In this document: positions 24,523-32,303 of the stretch, piece after piece
Layout: the number at the start of each line of letters is the position of its first letter
Numbering within the stretch: position 1 is the first letter of the stretch
Origin: an uncultured Porphyromonas sp.
GTDB lineage: Bacteria; Bacteroidota; Bacteroidia; Bacteroidales; Porphyromonadaceae
Assembly: GCF_938046015.1 (NCBI RefSeq)
Contig: NZ_CALIXW010000024.1
Coordinates: forward strand, 1 to 36,717
Direction: 5' to 3'
Length of the DNA: 36,717 nt
Notes under the pieces: model-generated
What the model saw: the letters and a program-made list of their open reading frames with translations, nothing else
What the model was told of the DNA's origin: nothing
The model's database searches: none
Position numbers and translations under genes: made by a program

Positions 24523-25872
24523 CTAGAAGAGCCGCTGCAGCTCGTTGATGGAGATGTCGTGGTAGAAGATGACGACGTGGTCATAGGGCTCGAGGATGGT
24601 ATCGCCCTCGACCATACAGGGCTGGCCGTTGCGCACCATACCGCCGAAGGTGATATTGGGCGGGAGCTTGAGCTCCGAGATCCGTCGGCCGACGATCTTG
24701 GAGTCGCGGCGTGCGACGAGCTCGACGACCTCAGCATTGTTCACGAGCGAGAGGCAGGTGACCTGCCCGGTCTCCTGTCCCAGCAGGATGCGATAGATAT
24801 AGCCTGCCGCCAGGAGCTTCTTATTGATGAGCGTCCCGATATCCAGGCGGTAGGCCAGCGGGATGTAGTCGATGTTCTCCTCCTTGGCTACGGTCTTGTA
24901 GACCTTGTAGCGCTTAGCAGCGAGGCAGGCCAGGACGTTGGTCTCGGAGTTCTCCGTCAGGGAGACGAAGACCTGCGCGTCCTCGAGGTTGACCTCCTTG
25001 ATGATCTCGGGGTCACGGCCATCACCGTGATAGATCTCTACGTTGGGGGGGAGCTGCTCGGAGAGCTTGAGGCACTTCTCCTTGTCGATCTCGATTAGGG
25101 CGATCTCTATGTCGGGCGAGACCTTGGCTATAGTGCGCAGCGCCACAGGGCTAGCGCCCATGATGACCATACGCCTGACGGTGGGAGCGTGCTTGCCCGC
25201 CAGCTGACGCACGTAGTCTACGTGGTCGATGCTGCAGGTGAAGAAGACGAGGTCGTTGTGCTGTATCTCCGTATCGCCCCGAGGGATGATGGTCTCGAAG
25301 TCGCGCTGTATGGCTACGATGTGGTAGTGCTTCTCCGCCCCTGGCTCCAGCTCGCGGAGGCTATGCAGCGGCTTCCCCACGATGGGCGCCCCAGCACGTA
25401 CCTTGACACCGATGAGTGCCAGCGCGCCGTTGAAGAGCATCACGTACTGCCGTGCCCAGGGATAGCGGGTGATGGCAGCGATCTCCTCAGCAGCCAGCTC
25501 CTCGGGATAGATGAGCCAGTCGACGCCGAGCTCCTCCATCAGCGTGCTATATTCGCTCTCGAGATAAGAGTAGTTATTGATACGTGCGATGGTGCGCTTG
25601 GCCCCGACGCGCTTGGCGAGCATGGAGGCCATGATATTGGCCGACTCGTCGGGCGTCACCGCGACGAAGAGATCCGCCCCCTCGACGTGTGCGCGCTCGA
25701 GATCCTCCAGTAGTGTGGGGCTGCCCTCGACGGGGAGCACCTCGAGGTGGTGAGCCGCGCGCTCCAGCTTCTTGGCGTCGGCGTCCATAAGGTAGATGTT
25801 CTGCTCCTCGTTGGAGAGCATCTTCGCCAGATGCGTCCCTACCTCACCAGCGCCTGCTATGACAATCCTCAT
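24523..25872 (-). CDS. trkA: Trk system potassium uptake regulator TrkA
   Basis: A 449-residue cytosolic regulator with two RCK modules: the first NAD-binding Rossmann fold starts MRIVIAGAGEVGTHLAKML, the second starts around residue 230 with RRMVIMGASPVALRTIAK. Each is followed by a TrkA-C domain. It gates the TrkH channel in response to nucleotide. The ATG lies 2 nt after the dxs stop codon, so translation is probably coupled. Confidence 0.95.
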   Translation of the reverse strand: MRIVIAGAGEVGTHLAKMLSNEEQNIYLMDADAKKLERAAHHLEVLPVEGSPTLLEDLERAHVEGADLFVAVTPDESANIMASMLAKRVGAKRTIARINNYSYLESEYSTLMEELGVDWLIYPEELAAEEIAAITRYPWARQYVMLFNGALALIGVKVRAGAPIVGKPLHSLRELEPGAEKHYHIVAIQRDFETIIPRGDTEIQHNDLVFFTCSIDHVDYVRQLAGKHAPTVRRMVIMGASPVALRTIAKVSPDIEIALIEIDKEKCLKLSEQLPPNVEIYHGDGRDPEIIKEVNLEDAQVFVSLTENSETNVLACLAAKRYKVYKTVAKEENIDYIPLAYRLDIGTLINKKLLAAGYIYRILLGQETGQVTCLSLVNNAEVVELVARRDSKIVGRRISELKLPPNITFGGMVRNGQPCMVEGDTILEPYDHVVIFYHDISINELQRLF

Positions 25873-25874
25873 GG

Positions 25875-27827
25875 TTACTCTGCCTTAGCTCGGTCGTCGG
25901 GGAGCAGCTCGCGTGCCGCCCGATAGATAGACTCAGCATCGAGCCCACAGTAGGCGCGCTGCTGTGCAGGACTGCCGTGGGCGATGAACTCATCGGGCAG
26001 GCCGAGCGTCTTGATCCGCCCGCGGTAGCCCGACTCCATAGCCAGCTGGAGGACGGCCGAGCCGACACCTCCCGCGAGGCAGCCTTCCTCGACCGTGATG
26101 AGCGCAGCGCTCTCGGCAAAGACCTCGTCAAGGCGCGCCGTATCGAGGGGCTTAGCAAAGACGAGGTCGATCTGCCCGACTTCGTAGCCCTCGCCGCGCA
26201 GTCTGTCGACGACCTCCGTCACCGACACGCCTATGGGGCCGATCGTGAGGAAGCAGAGCTGACGCCCGCCCTCACGGAGGCTACGTGCCTGAGCGTAGGG
26301 ATAGGAGCTAAGGGGCTGCCTCCAGTCGACGACCGAGCCAGCACCGCGCGGGTAGCGTATGGCGATGGGCCCCTGCCAGTCGAAGCAGGCCGAGTACATC
26401 AGCTGACGCAGCTGCACCTCATCGTAGGGCGAGCAGACCGTCATGCCTGGGATGGTACGCAGATAGGCCAGGTCAAAGGCGCCCTGGTGCGTGGCCCCAT
26501 CCTCACCCACCAGCCCAGCGCGGTCGAGGCAGAAGACGACATGCGTCTCCGTCAGCGCCACATCGTGGATCAGCTGGTCGTAGGCGCGCTGCATGAAGGT
26601 GGAGTAGATATTGCACACGGGGATGAAGCCCTCGTGCGCTAGCCCCGAGGAGAAGGTCACGGCATGCTCCTCGGCGATGCCGACATCGAAGGAACGGTCG
26701 GGGAAGCGCTCCATCATATAGGTCATGGAGCAGCCCGTAGGCATGGCAGGCGTCACGCCCACGATGCGCTCATCCCGCTCGGCCAGCTCGACGAGCGTGT
26801 GGCCGAAGACGTCTTGGAACTTGGGCGGCTCGGGTCTCGTAGAACTAGACTTCAGGCGCTCGCCCGTCGCAGGGTCGAACTTCCCCGGGGCGTGCCATAT
26901 CGTAGGCTCCTCCTCGGCAGGCGTATAGCCCTTGCCCTTGGTCGTCGCCAGATGCAGCAGACGGGGGCCCTTCATATCCTTGATGTCCCTCAGGATCTGC
27001 ACCAGCTCCACCACATCGTGCCCATCGACGGGCCCAAGGTAGCGGATGTTGAAGCTATCGAAGAAGTTGGACTGCCCCGAGAGGAGCGCCTTGAGGCGGT
27101 TATTGAAGCGCAGCAGCCCCTGCCGCTGGTGCTCCTCCACCAGGTGCAGCTTACGCAGCACGCGGTAGGACTGGTAGCGGACGTTGTTGTAGGCGGGACT
27201 GGTGAGCAGCTTGACCATATGACGATTGAGCCCACCGACGTTCTTGTCGATAGACATATTATTATCGTTGAGGATGATCAAGAGGTTGTTGGGGAAGGAG
27301 GAGGCGTTGTTGAGGCCTTCGAAGGCCATGCCTCCGCTCATCGCACCATCACCGATGAGGGCGACGACACGGCGCTCGTCATGCTGCAGCTCAGCGCCGA
27401 CAGCCATCCCCAGCGCGGCGGAGATGGAGTTGGAGGCATGCCCCGCGGCGAAGGTATCATAGGGGCTCTCGGAGGGGATAGGGAAGCCAGCCAGCCCGCC
27501 CCAGGTACGCAGCGTGTGGAAGTCCTCACGGCGTCCCGTCAGCAGCTTGTGCACATAGGCCTGATGCCCCACGTCCCAGACGATCCTATCCTCAGGCGTG
27601 TCGTAGACGTAGTGTAGGGCTACGGTGATCTCTACGACCCCGAGGTTCGCCCCGAGGTGCCCGGGGTTGACCGAGAGCGCTTCTAGGAGATAGCGACGTA
27701 TCTCGGCGCAGAGCTGAGGGAGCTGCTCGGGGCTGAGACGTCGAAGCGCCTCCGGGCTGTCGATGGTATCGAGCAGCGGATAGCCCTGAGTGTCCTCAGT
27801 GAGCGGTGCTTGTCTCTCTGTATCCAT
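25875..27827 (-). CDS. dxs: 1-deoxy-D-xylulose-5-phosphate synthase
   Basis: A 650-residue thiamine-diphosphate enzyme that makes DXP from pyruvate and glyceraldehyde-3-phosphate, the first step of the MEP isoprenoid pathway. The TPP-binding motif GDGAMSGG is at 159-166 with LNDNNMSID completing it. GIAEEHAVTFSSGLA supplies the catalytic Glu, and DRAGLVGEDGATHQGAFDL is the pyrimidine-domain signature. I chose the ATG at 27827 (MDTERQAPL), 7 nt after the hisS stop; the longer frame upstream overlaps hisS. Confidence 0.95.
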   Translation of the reverse strand: MDTERQAPLTEDTQGYPLLDTIDSPEALRRLSPEQLPQLCAEIRRYLLEALSVNPGHLGANLGVVEITVALHYVYDTPEDRIVWDVGHQAYVHKLLTGRREDFHTLRTWGGLAGFPIPSESPYDTFAAGHASNSISAALGMAVGAELQHDERRVVALIGDGAMSGGMAFEGLNNASSFPNNLLIILNDNNMSIDKNVGGLNRHMVKLLTSPAYNNVRYQSYRVLRKLHLVEEHQRQGLLRFNNRLKALLSGQSNFFDSFNIRYLGPVDGHDVVELVQILRDIKDMKGPRLLHLATTKGKGYTPAEEEPTIWHAPGKFDPATGERLKSSSTRPEPPKFQDVFGHTLVELAERDERIVGVTPAMPTGCSMTYMMERFPDRSFDVGIAEEHAVTFSSGLAHEGFIPVCNIYSTFMQRAYDQLIHDVALTETHVVFCLDRAGLVGEDGATHQGAFDLAYLRTIPGMTVCSPYDEVQLRQLMYSACFDWQGPIAIRYPRGAGSVVDWRQPLSSYPYAQARSLREGGRQLCFLTIGPIGVSVTEVVDRLRGEGYEVGQIDLVFAKPLDTARLDEVFAESAALITVEEGCLAGGVGSAVLQLAMESGYRGRIKTLGLPDEFIAHGSPAQQRAYCGLDAESIYRAARELLPDDRAKAE

Positions 27828-27834
27828 TCCTTGC

Positions 27835-29199
27835 CTACTTAGTAGCGAAGCGGTCGAAGAGCTCTCCTTCTGAGAGCTGGAGCTGTGTGCCAGCGCGCAT
27901 ATCCTTGACGGTGAAGCGACCTGCGGCACGCTCCTCCTCACCGACCAGCACGACATAGGGGATGGCTAGGCTATCGGCGTAGCCCAGCTGCTTCTTCATC
28001 TTCGCCGCCTCGGGATAGAGCTCGGTAGCGACCCCAGCGCGGCGCAGACGAGCGATGATGGGTAGGAGGTAGCTGACCTCCGCGGCACCGAAATTCGCAA
28101 AGAGGAGCTGTGTGCCCTGACTCGCAGCCTCTGGGAAGAGGTCCAGCTCTGCTAGCACGTCGTAGATGCGATCCGCGCCGAAGGAGATCCCGACCCCACT
28201 CAGTCCATCCATACCGAAGATCCCCGTGAGGTTGTCGTAGCGACCTCCGCCCGAGATGCTACCCATGGCGGCATCCAGTGCCTTGACCTCCAGAATAGCC
28301 CCCGTATAATAGGAGAGCCCGCGTGCCAGGCTTAGATCGAGTACCAGTTCAGCCCCGAGCTCCAGCGGCTCGACGTGGTCGAGGATGAAGCTCAGCTCCT
28401 CGATGCCCTGCAGTCCCTCGGCGCTCGAGGCGAGGAGCGTACGCAGAGCGGTGAGCTTCTCGCGATTGCTGCCGCTGAGCTTGAGGAAGGGGCGCAGGCG
28501 CTCCAGCGCGTCCTCCGCGAGGCCCTTAGCACGCAGCTCGTCGAATACCTTATCCTCCCCGATCTTGTCCAGCTTGTCGATGGCGACCGTCACATCCACG
28601 AGGCGGTCCCCCACCCCAGCGACCTCAGCGATGCCCGCGAGCACCTTGCGATTGTTGAGCAGGATACGTACGCGCAGCCCCAGGCGACGGAAGACCTCGT
28701 CGATGATCTGTAGCAGCTCGACCTCGCTCAGCAGCGAGGTGGAGCCGATGACGTCGGCATCACACTGGTAGAACTCGCGGTAGCGGCCCTTCTGCGGGCG
28801 GTCAGCACGCCATACGGGCTGGATCTGATAGCGGCGGAAGGGCAGCGTCAGCTCCGCGCGGTGCATGACGACATAGCGGGCAAAGGGTACGGTGAGGTCA
28901 TAGCGAAGTCCCTTCTCACAGACCTTATTGGCGAAGCGCAGGGCATTACGCTCCAGCAGCTCGGCATCGCTCAGGTCACGCAGCGCGTCGCCCGAGTTGA
29001 GCACCTTGAAGAGCAGGCGGTCGCCTTCCTCCCCATACTTGCCCATCAGCGTGGAGAGCTGCTCCATCGTCGGGGTCTCGATCTGCCTATAGCCGTAGAG
29101 GGCGTAGACCGAGCGTATGGTGTCGAAGATGTAGTTGCGGCGGGCCATCTCTACGGGACCGAAGTCGCGCATGCCCTTGGGAAGTGTTGGTTTCTGCAT
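27835..29199 (-). CDS. hisS: Histidyl-tRNA synthetase
   Basis: A 454-residue class II synthetase charging tRNA-His. The start MQKPTLPKGMRDFGP is typical of the Bacteroidota enzyme. Motif 2 RYREFYQCDADVIG, the HisA-type stretch GLSYYTGAILEVK and motif 3 GGGRYDNLTG are all present, followed by the C-terminal anticodon-binding domain (about 355-454). It follows folA by 59 nt. Confidence 0.95.
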   Translation of the reverse strand: MQKPTLPKGMRDFGPVEMARRNYIFDTIRSVYALYGYRQIETPTMEQLSTLMGKYGEEGDRLLFKVLNSGDALRDLSDAELLERNALRFANKVCEKGLRYDLTVPFARYVVMHRAELTLPFRRYQIQPVWRADRPQKGRYREFYQCDADVIGSTSLLSEVELLQIIDEVFRRLGLRVRILLNNRKVLAGIAEVAGVGDRLVDVTVAIDKLDKIGEDKVFDELRAKGLAEDALERLRPFLKLSGSNREKLTALRTLLASSAEGLQGIEELSFILDHVEPLELGAELVLDLSLARGLSYYTGAILEVKALDAAMGSISGGGRYDNLTGIFGMDGLSGVGISFGADRIYDVLAELDLFPEAASQGTQLLFANFGAAEVSYLLPIIARLRRAGVATELYPEAAKMKKQLGYADSLAIPYVVLVGEEERAAGRFTVKDMRAGTQLQLSEGELFDRFATK

Positions 29200-29258
29200 T
29201 GTACTCAGCGGCCTAGCTCACGAGGCCTTGTTGTCTGATAGCTCCAGGGGGAGGGGCG

Positions 29259-29762
29259 CTACTGGGCGGCCCTACGCTCTAGCTGGAGCACGTAGGTAGG
29301 ATATGGATTACGTTCGTCTTGGGGATAGGAGGCACGGCTCAGCTCGACCCAGTCCTCGCTCTGCCACTCGGGGAAGAAGGTGTCGGCCTCGGGGAAACGA
29401 GCCTCCACGATCGTCAGGTGCAAGGCCTGGCAGTGCGGTAGGGCAGCGGCGTAGAGCTCACCCCCTCCGATGACGAAGGCCTCGGCGACGCCCTCACGCT
29501 CCAGCTGCTCGTAGGCGGCCTCGAGCGAAGGGTAGACCTCGGCGTCGGGGAGGCTACGGAGGCTGCGGCTGATGACGACATTGCGCCTATTCGGCAGCGC
29601 GCCTTTAGGGAGCGAGGCGTAGGTACGACGACCCATGATGATGGTATGCCCCGTGGTCAGCGCCTTGAAGCGCTTGAGGTCCTCGGGCAAGTGCCACAGC
29701 AGGTCTCCGTCCTTGCCTATCGCTCGGTCGAGGCCAAGCGCTGCTACCAGTGTTGTACGCAT
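29259..29762 (-). CDS. folA: Dihydrofolate reductase
   Basis: A 167-residue enzyme that reduces dihydrofolate using NADPH. The N-terminus contains GLDRAIGKDGDLLWHLPEDL with the conserved Trp and acidic active-site residue, then TIIMGRRTYASLP and FVIGGGELYAAALP for NADPH binding. I chose the ATG at 29762 (MRTTLVAALG); the frame upstream is a shadow inside thyA. It follows thyA by 26 nt, the usual pairing, since ThyA produces the dihydrofolate. Confidence 0.96.
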   Translation of the reverse strand: MRTTLVAALGLDRAIGKDGDLLWHLPEDLKRFKALTTGHTIIMGRRTYASLPKGALPNRRNVVISRSLRSLPDAEVYPSLEAAYEQLEREGVAEAFVIGGGELYAAALPHCQALHLTIVEARFPEADTFFPEWQSEDWVELSRASYPQDERNPYPTYVLQLERRAAQ

Positions 29763-29788
29763 AGTGAGGGATCTTCTATAGGGGATAC

Positions 29789-30583
29789 TTAGACAGCTAC
29801 GGGTGCAGCGATGTGCGGATGCGGGTCGTAACCCTCGAGACAGAAGTCCTCGTAGCAGAAGTCCTCGAGGCGCTTCACCTCGGGATTGAGCCGCATACGC
29901 GGCAGCGCACGCGGGCTGCGGCCGAGCTGCTCGGCTACCTGCTCCATGTGGTTGCGGTAGATATGGACATCGCCGAAGGTATGGACGAAGTCGCCCGCCT
30001 CGAGCCCCGTCACCTGCGCCATCATCATGAGCAGGAGCGCGTAGGAGGCGATATTGAAGGGTACGCCGAGGAAGACATCGGCGCTCCGCTGATAAAGCTG
30101 CAGGCTCAGGCGCCCCTCGGCGACGTAGAACTGCATGAGGCAGTGGCAGGGTGCCAAGGCCATCTCCTCGAGCTGCGCCACATTCCACGCCGAGACAAGC
30201 ATACGCCGGCTGTCGGGGTCGCGCTGCAGCTGCTCGACGATCTCACGTATCTGGTCGATATACCCCCCCTTGTAGTCGGGCCAGGAGCGCCACTGGTAGC
30301 CATAGATAGGCCCCAGCTCGCCAGCCTCGTCCGCCCACTCATTCCATATACGCACGCCGTGCTCCTGCAGATAGCGGACGTTGGTATCGCCCTTGAGGAA
30401 CCACAGCAGCTCGTAGATGATGCTCTTGAGGTGGAGCTTCTTGGTCGTCAGCAGGGGGAAGCCCTCACTGAGGTCGAAGCGCATCTGGTAGCCGAAGGTA
30501 CTCAAGGTACCCGTCCCCGTGCGATCGCCCTTCTCGTGGCCCACGGCCTGTATATGACGTAGTAGATCGAGATATTGCTGCAT
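29789..30583 (-). CDS. thyA: Thymidylate synthase ThyA
   Basis: A 264-residue ThyA converting dUMP to dTMP with methylene-tetrahydrofolate. The nucleophile is Cys146 in APCHCLMQF, and the dUMP-binding RRM and QRSADVFLGVPFN motifs are present, as is HTFGDVHIYRNH. Length matches the E. coli enzyme. It heads the thyA-folA-hisS-dxs-trkA-trkH string. Confidence 0.97.
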   Translation of the reverse strand: MQQYLDLLRHIQAVGHEKGDRTGTGTLSTFGYQMRFDLSEGFPLLTTKKLHLKSIIYELLWFLKGDTNVRYLQEHGVRIWNEWADEAGELGPIYGYQWRSWPDYKGGYIDQIREIVEQLQRDPDSRRMLVSAWNVAQLEEMALAPCHCLMQFYVAEGRLSLQLYQRSADVFLGVPFNIASYALLLMMMAQVTGLEAGDFVHTFGDVHIYRNHMEQVAEQLGRSPRALPRMRLNPEVKRLEDFCYEDFCLEGYDPHPHIAAPVAV

Positions 30584-30642
30584 TTACTCTGTAGATCTTC
30601 GTGCTGGTCGTAGTGACGTCCGTCCTAGCACCATGATGAGAA

Positions 30643-30650
30643 CAAAGATA
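30643..30650 (-). promoter_or_regulatory. Promoter -7 element for thyA
   Basis: The minus strand reads TATCTTTG followed by TTC, a perfect TAnnTTTG match about 60 nt upstream of the thyA ATG. No TTG is seen 19-21 nt upstream. Confidence 0.5.
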
Positions 30651-30860
30651 CACATTTTAGCCCGCCTATCCCCGAGCCAGCAGGCACTCTCGCAAGCTGA
30701 GGCGTCCGCTACAGCTCGCCGCCGATGAGACATCCGAGGCACGCGCAAGCGAGCTAAGGGGCTCGCCAAGGCTGGGCACGGAGCCTCCTAAGCCCAGCTC
30801 CTTGAGGCCCAGCACACAGCTGCGGCCTGCCCTCACCTCGGCCTGCGCTATAGAGGGTAC

Positions 30861-30904
30861 GCGGGGACAACTTCGCCGCAGCGAGGGGACAGCTTCGTCG
30901 CAGC
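30861..30904 (+). repeat. Second-type 22-bp tandem repeat (two units)
   Basis: Two units, GCGGGGACAACTTCGCCGCA(GC) at 30861 and GAGGGGACAGCTTCGTCGCA(GC) at 30883, share 18 of 22 positions. They abut the GAGGGATATC array, having the same period but a different sequence. Confidence 0.7.
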
Positions 30905-30909
30905 GCGGC

Positions 30910-30992
30910 GAGGGATATCAGTCAGGGGTACTGAGGGATATCCATCACGCTGCTGAGGGACGTCCGTCAGCCTCCTAAGGGATATCCCTCAG
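30910..30992 (+). repeat. 22-bp tandem repeat array, locus 3 (four units)
   Basis: Units start at 30910, 30933, 30955 and 30977 (spacings 23, 22, 22): GAGGGATATCAGTCAG, GAGGGATATCCATCAC, GAGGGACGTCCGTCAG and AAGGGATATCCCTCAG. Same orientation as the other two arrays. It lies 89 bp past the stop codon of the DUF1294 gene. Confidence 0.85.
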
Positions 30993-31081
30993 CGACCCTC
31001 CCCTAATAGGCGGGGAGGGCTCGAGCGACGGGCGGCACAGCACCCGCGGTCTATTTAGCTCGCCTCCTCTCCCCTCAGCCC

Positions 31082-31363
31082 CTAGTCTACTAGGTAGGCG
31101 AAGAAGAGCCAGCTATGCAGTAGCCAGAAGAGCGGGACGAGGTAGCGAAACTTGGCGTGCGCCGTCTTGTGGTGCCAGACGACCATCCCCAGCAGCGCGC
31201 CCGTACTGCCGCCGAGCGCGGCTAGCGTCAGCAGCAGCCACTCGGGTGTCCGCCGTCCGCCGCGCTCCGCCAGCCCCTTATCTACTCCGTAGACGATGAA
31301 GGTCACCAGCCCCACCAGCGCATAGAGGAGCATGAGGGCTAGGCCTCGGTAAAATTCCTCCAT
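31082..31363 (-). CDS. DUF1294 small membrane protein
   Basis: A 93-residue protein with three predicted membrane segments. The DUF1294 signature is clear: YGVDKGLAERGGRRTPEWLL, then LAALGGSTGALLGM and HHKTAHAKFRYLVP. The function of the family is unknown. The start lies 5 nt after the FKBP stop codon, so the two are likely co-translated. Confidence 0.88.
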   Translation of the reverse strand: MEEFYRGLALMLLYALVGLVTFIVYGVDKGLAERGGRRTPEWLLLTLAALGGSTGALLGMVVWHHKTAHAKFRYLVPLFWLLHSWLFFAYLVD

Positions 31364-31368
31364 CGCCG

Positions 31369-31767
31369 CTACATCACGCTAAGGAGCTCGATATCGAAGA
31401 TGAGGGTCGATCCCCCGGGGATGCCTGGCTGGTCGTACTTGCCGTAGGCCAGCTCGGCAGGCAGGTAGAGCTCCCAGCGCTCGCCCTCGTGCATCTGCTG
31501 CAGGGCGATGATCCAGCCCTCTATGAGTTCGCTGAGGCGGAAGGCAGGCGCCACACCCTCGCGGCTGCTGTCGAAGCACTGCCCATCGATCGTATAGCCC
31601 GTATAGTGCACGGTGATGATGCTGCGGGCATTGGGCTGCTTCGCCCCCGCCTTCGCCTCGGTGAGTACCTTATAATAGATCCCCTTAGGTAGGGCTTTCA
31701 CGTCCGCCTCGCGGCTCTTGGCCGTGAGCCAAGCCTTATTGGCTGCGCTATATTCTTTCTTCTTCAT
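31369..31767 (-). CDS. FKBP-type peptidyl-prolyl cis-trans isomerase
   Basis: A 132-residue single-domain FKBP. Core motifs are IITVHYTGYTIDGQCFDSS, the WIIALQQMHEGERWELYLPA strand and GIPGGSTLIFDIELL at the C-terminus. A basic, lysine-rich N-terminus with no signal peptide suggests it acts in the cytoplasm. It starts 5 nt after the stop of the zinc-binding membrane protein gene. Confidence 0.93.
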   Translation of the reverse strand: MKKKEYSAANKAWLTAKSREADVKALPKGIYYKVLTEAKAGAKQPNARSIITVHYTGYTIDGQCFDSSREGVAPAFRLSELIEGWIIALQQMHEGERWELYLPAELAYGKYDQPGIPGGSTLIFDIELLSVM

Positions 31768-31772
31768 ATTCC

Positions 31773-32249
31773 TTAGCGATAGCGTAGGTAGCGGTAGCCG
31801 TGATAGACGGCACGGACGACATTATTGAGCAGCACCAGCGGCGAGAAGACAACCCCGAGGACGAGATTGAAGAGGAGCTCGAAGCAGCCCCCGCGGCGCT
31901 CGATGATCATCGTCTCCTCGCCACGCCAGGAGCGTAGTCTATAGTACTCGCCCTTGATGCCCCACTGGTAGCCCGCCTGGATCGCCGCCAGCATATAGCC
32001 ACTGACGTGCGGCCGCCCGCCGATATTCCACTCGTAGCCGACCCAGTAGAGGACGCCATAGATGAGGAGACAGCGGAGATAGTGCAGCGCGCGCTGCCGC
32101 TGATAGCGACACCAAGCCTCGTGCTGCTGGCGCTGACAGTCGGGGCAGAGCTGGCGAGCATCCGCCGCGAGGCAGCTGGTGCAGAGCCCTGCGCCACAGC
32201 CGCGGCAGGGAGCTACAGCAGGGGTGTGGGGATGTTGCTTGCAGTTCAT
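31773..32249 (-). CDS. Zinc-binding (B-box-like) membrane protein
   Basis: A 158-residue protein. The first ~42 residues hold an ordered Cys/His series, CKQHP...CRGCGAGLCTSC...LCPDCQ, resembling a B-box or double zinc ribbon. A membrane segment follows near residues 60-80 and a second near 125-147. The C-terminus is basic (YHGYRYLRYR). Such N-terminal zinc domains joined to membrane helices are widespread but uncharacterised in bacteria. The gene is 54 nt downstream of the amylase stop and 5 nt upstream of FKBP. Confidence 0.7.
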   Translation of the reverse strand: MNCKQHPHTPAVAPCRGCGAGLCTSCLAADARQLCPDCQRQQHEAWCRYQRQRALHYLRCLLIYGVLYWVGYEWNIGGRPHVSGYMLAAIQAGYQWGIKGEYYRLRSWRGEETMIIERRGGCFELLFNLVLGVVFSPLVLLNNVVRAVYHGYRYLRYR

Positions 32250-32303
32250 CGTATGCTATATCTAGGTGTGATACTTCTTCGCGAGACCCCTCGCTCTGCT
32301 TTC

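Larger units (their letters stand above)
30584..31081. other. Non-coding region upstream of thyA
   Basis: No gene is supported. It contains a promoter element (30643-30650), two copies of a distinct 22-bp unit (30861-30904) and the third GAGGGATATC repeat array (30910-30992). Confidence 0.8.

Noticed and set aside
29766..29781. A single GAGGGAT-like unit between folA and thyA
   Set aside because: Only the first seven bases match the repeat consensus and it is not tandem, so it is probably chance.
12106..30992. 22-bp arrays as CRISPR
   Set aside because: Spacing between units is only six bases, far too short for spacers, and no cas genes are present.
12106..30992. 22-bp arrays as plasmid-type iterons marking an origin
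   Set aside because: The period fits iterons, but there is no rep gene, no AT-rich unwinding region beside them, and three dispersed copies lie among housekeeping genes.
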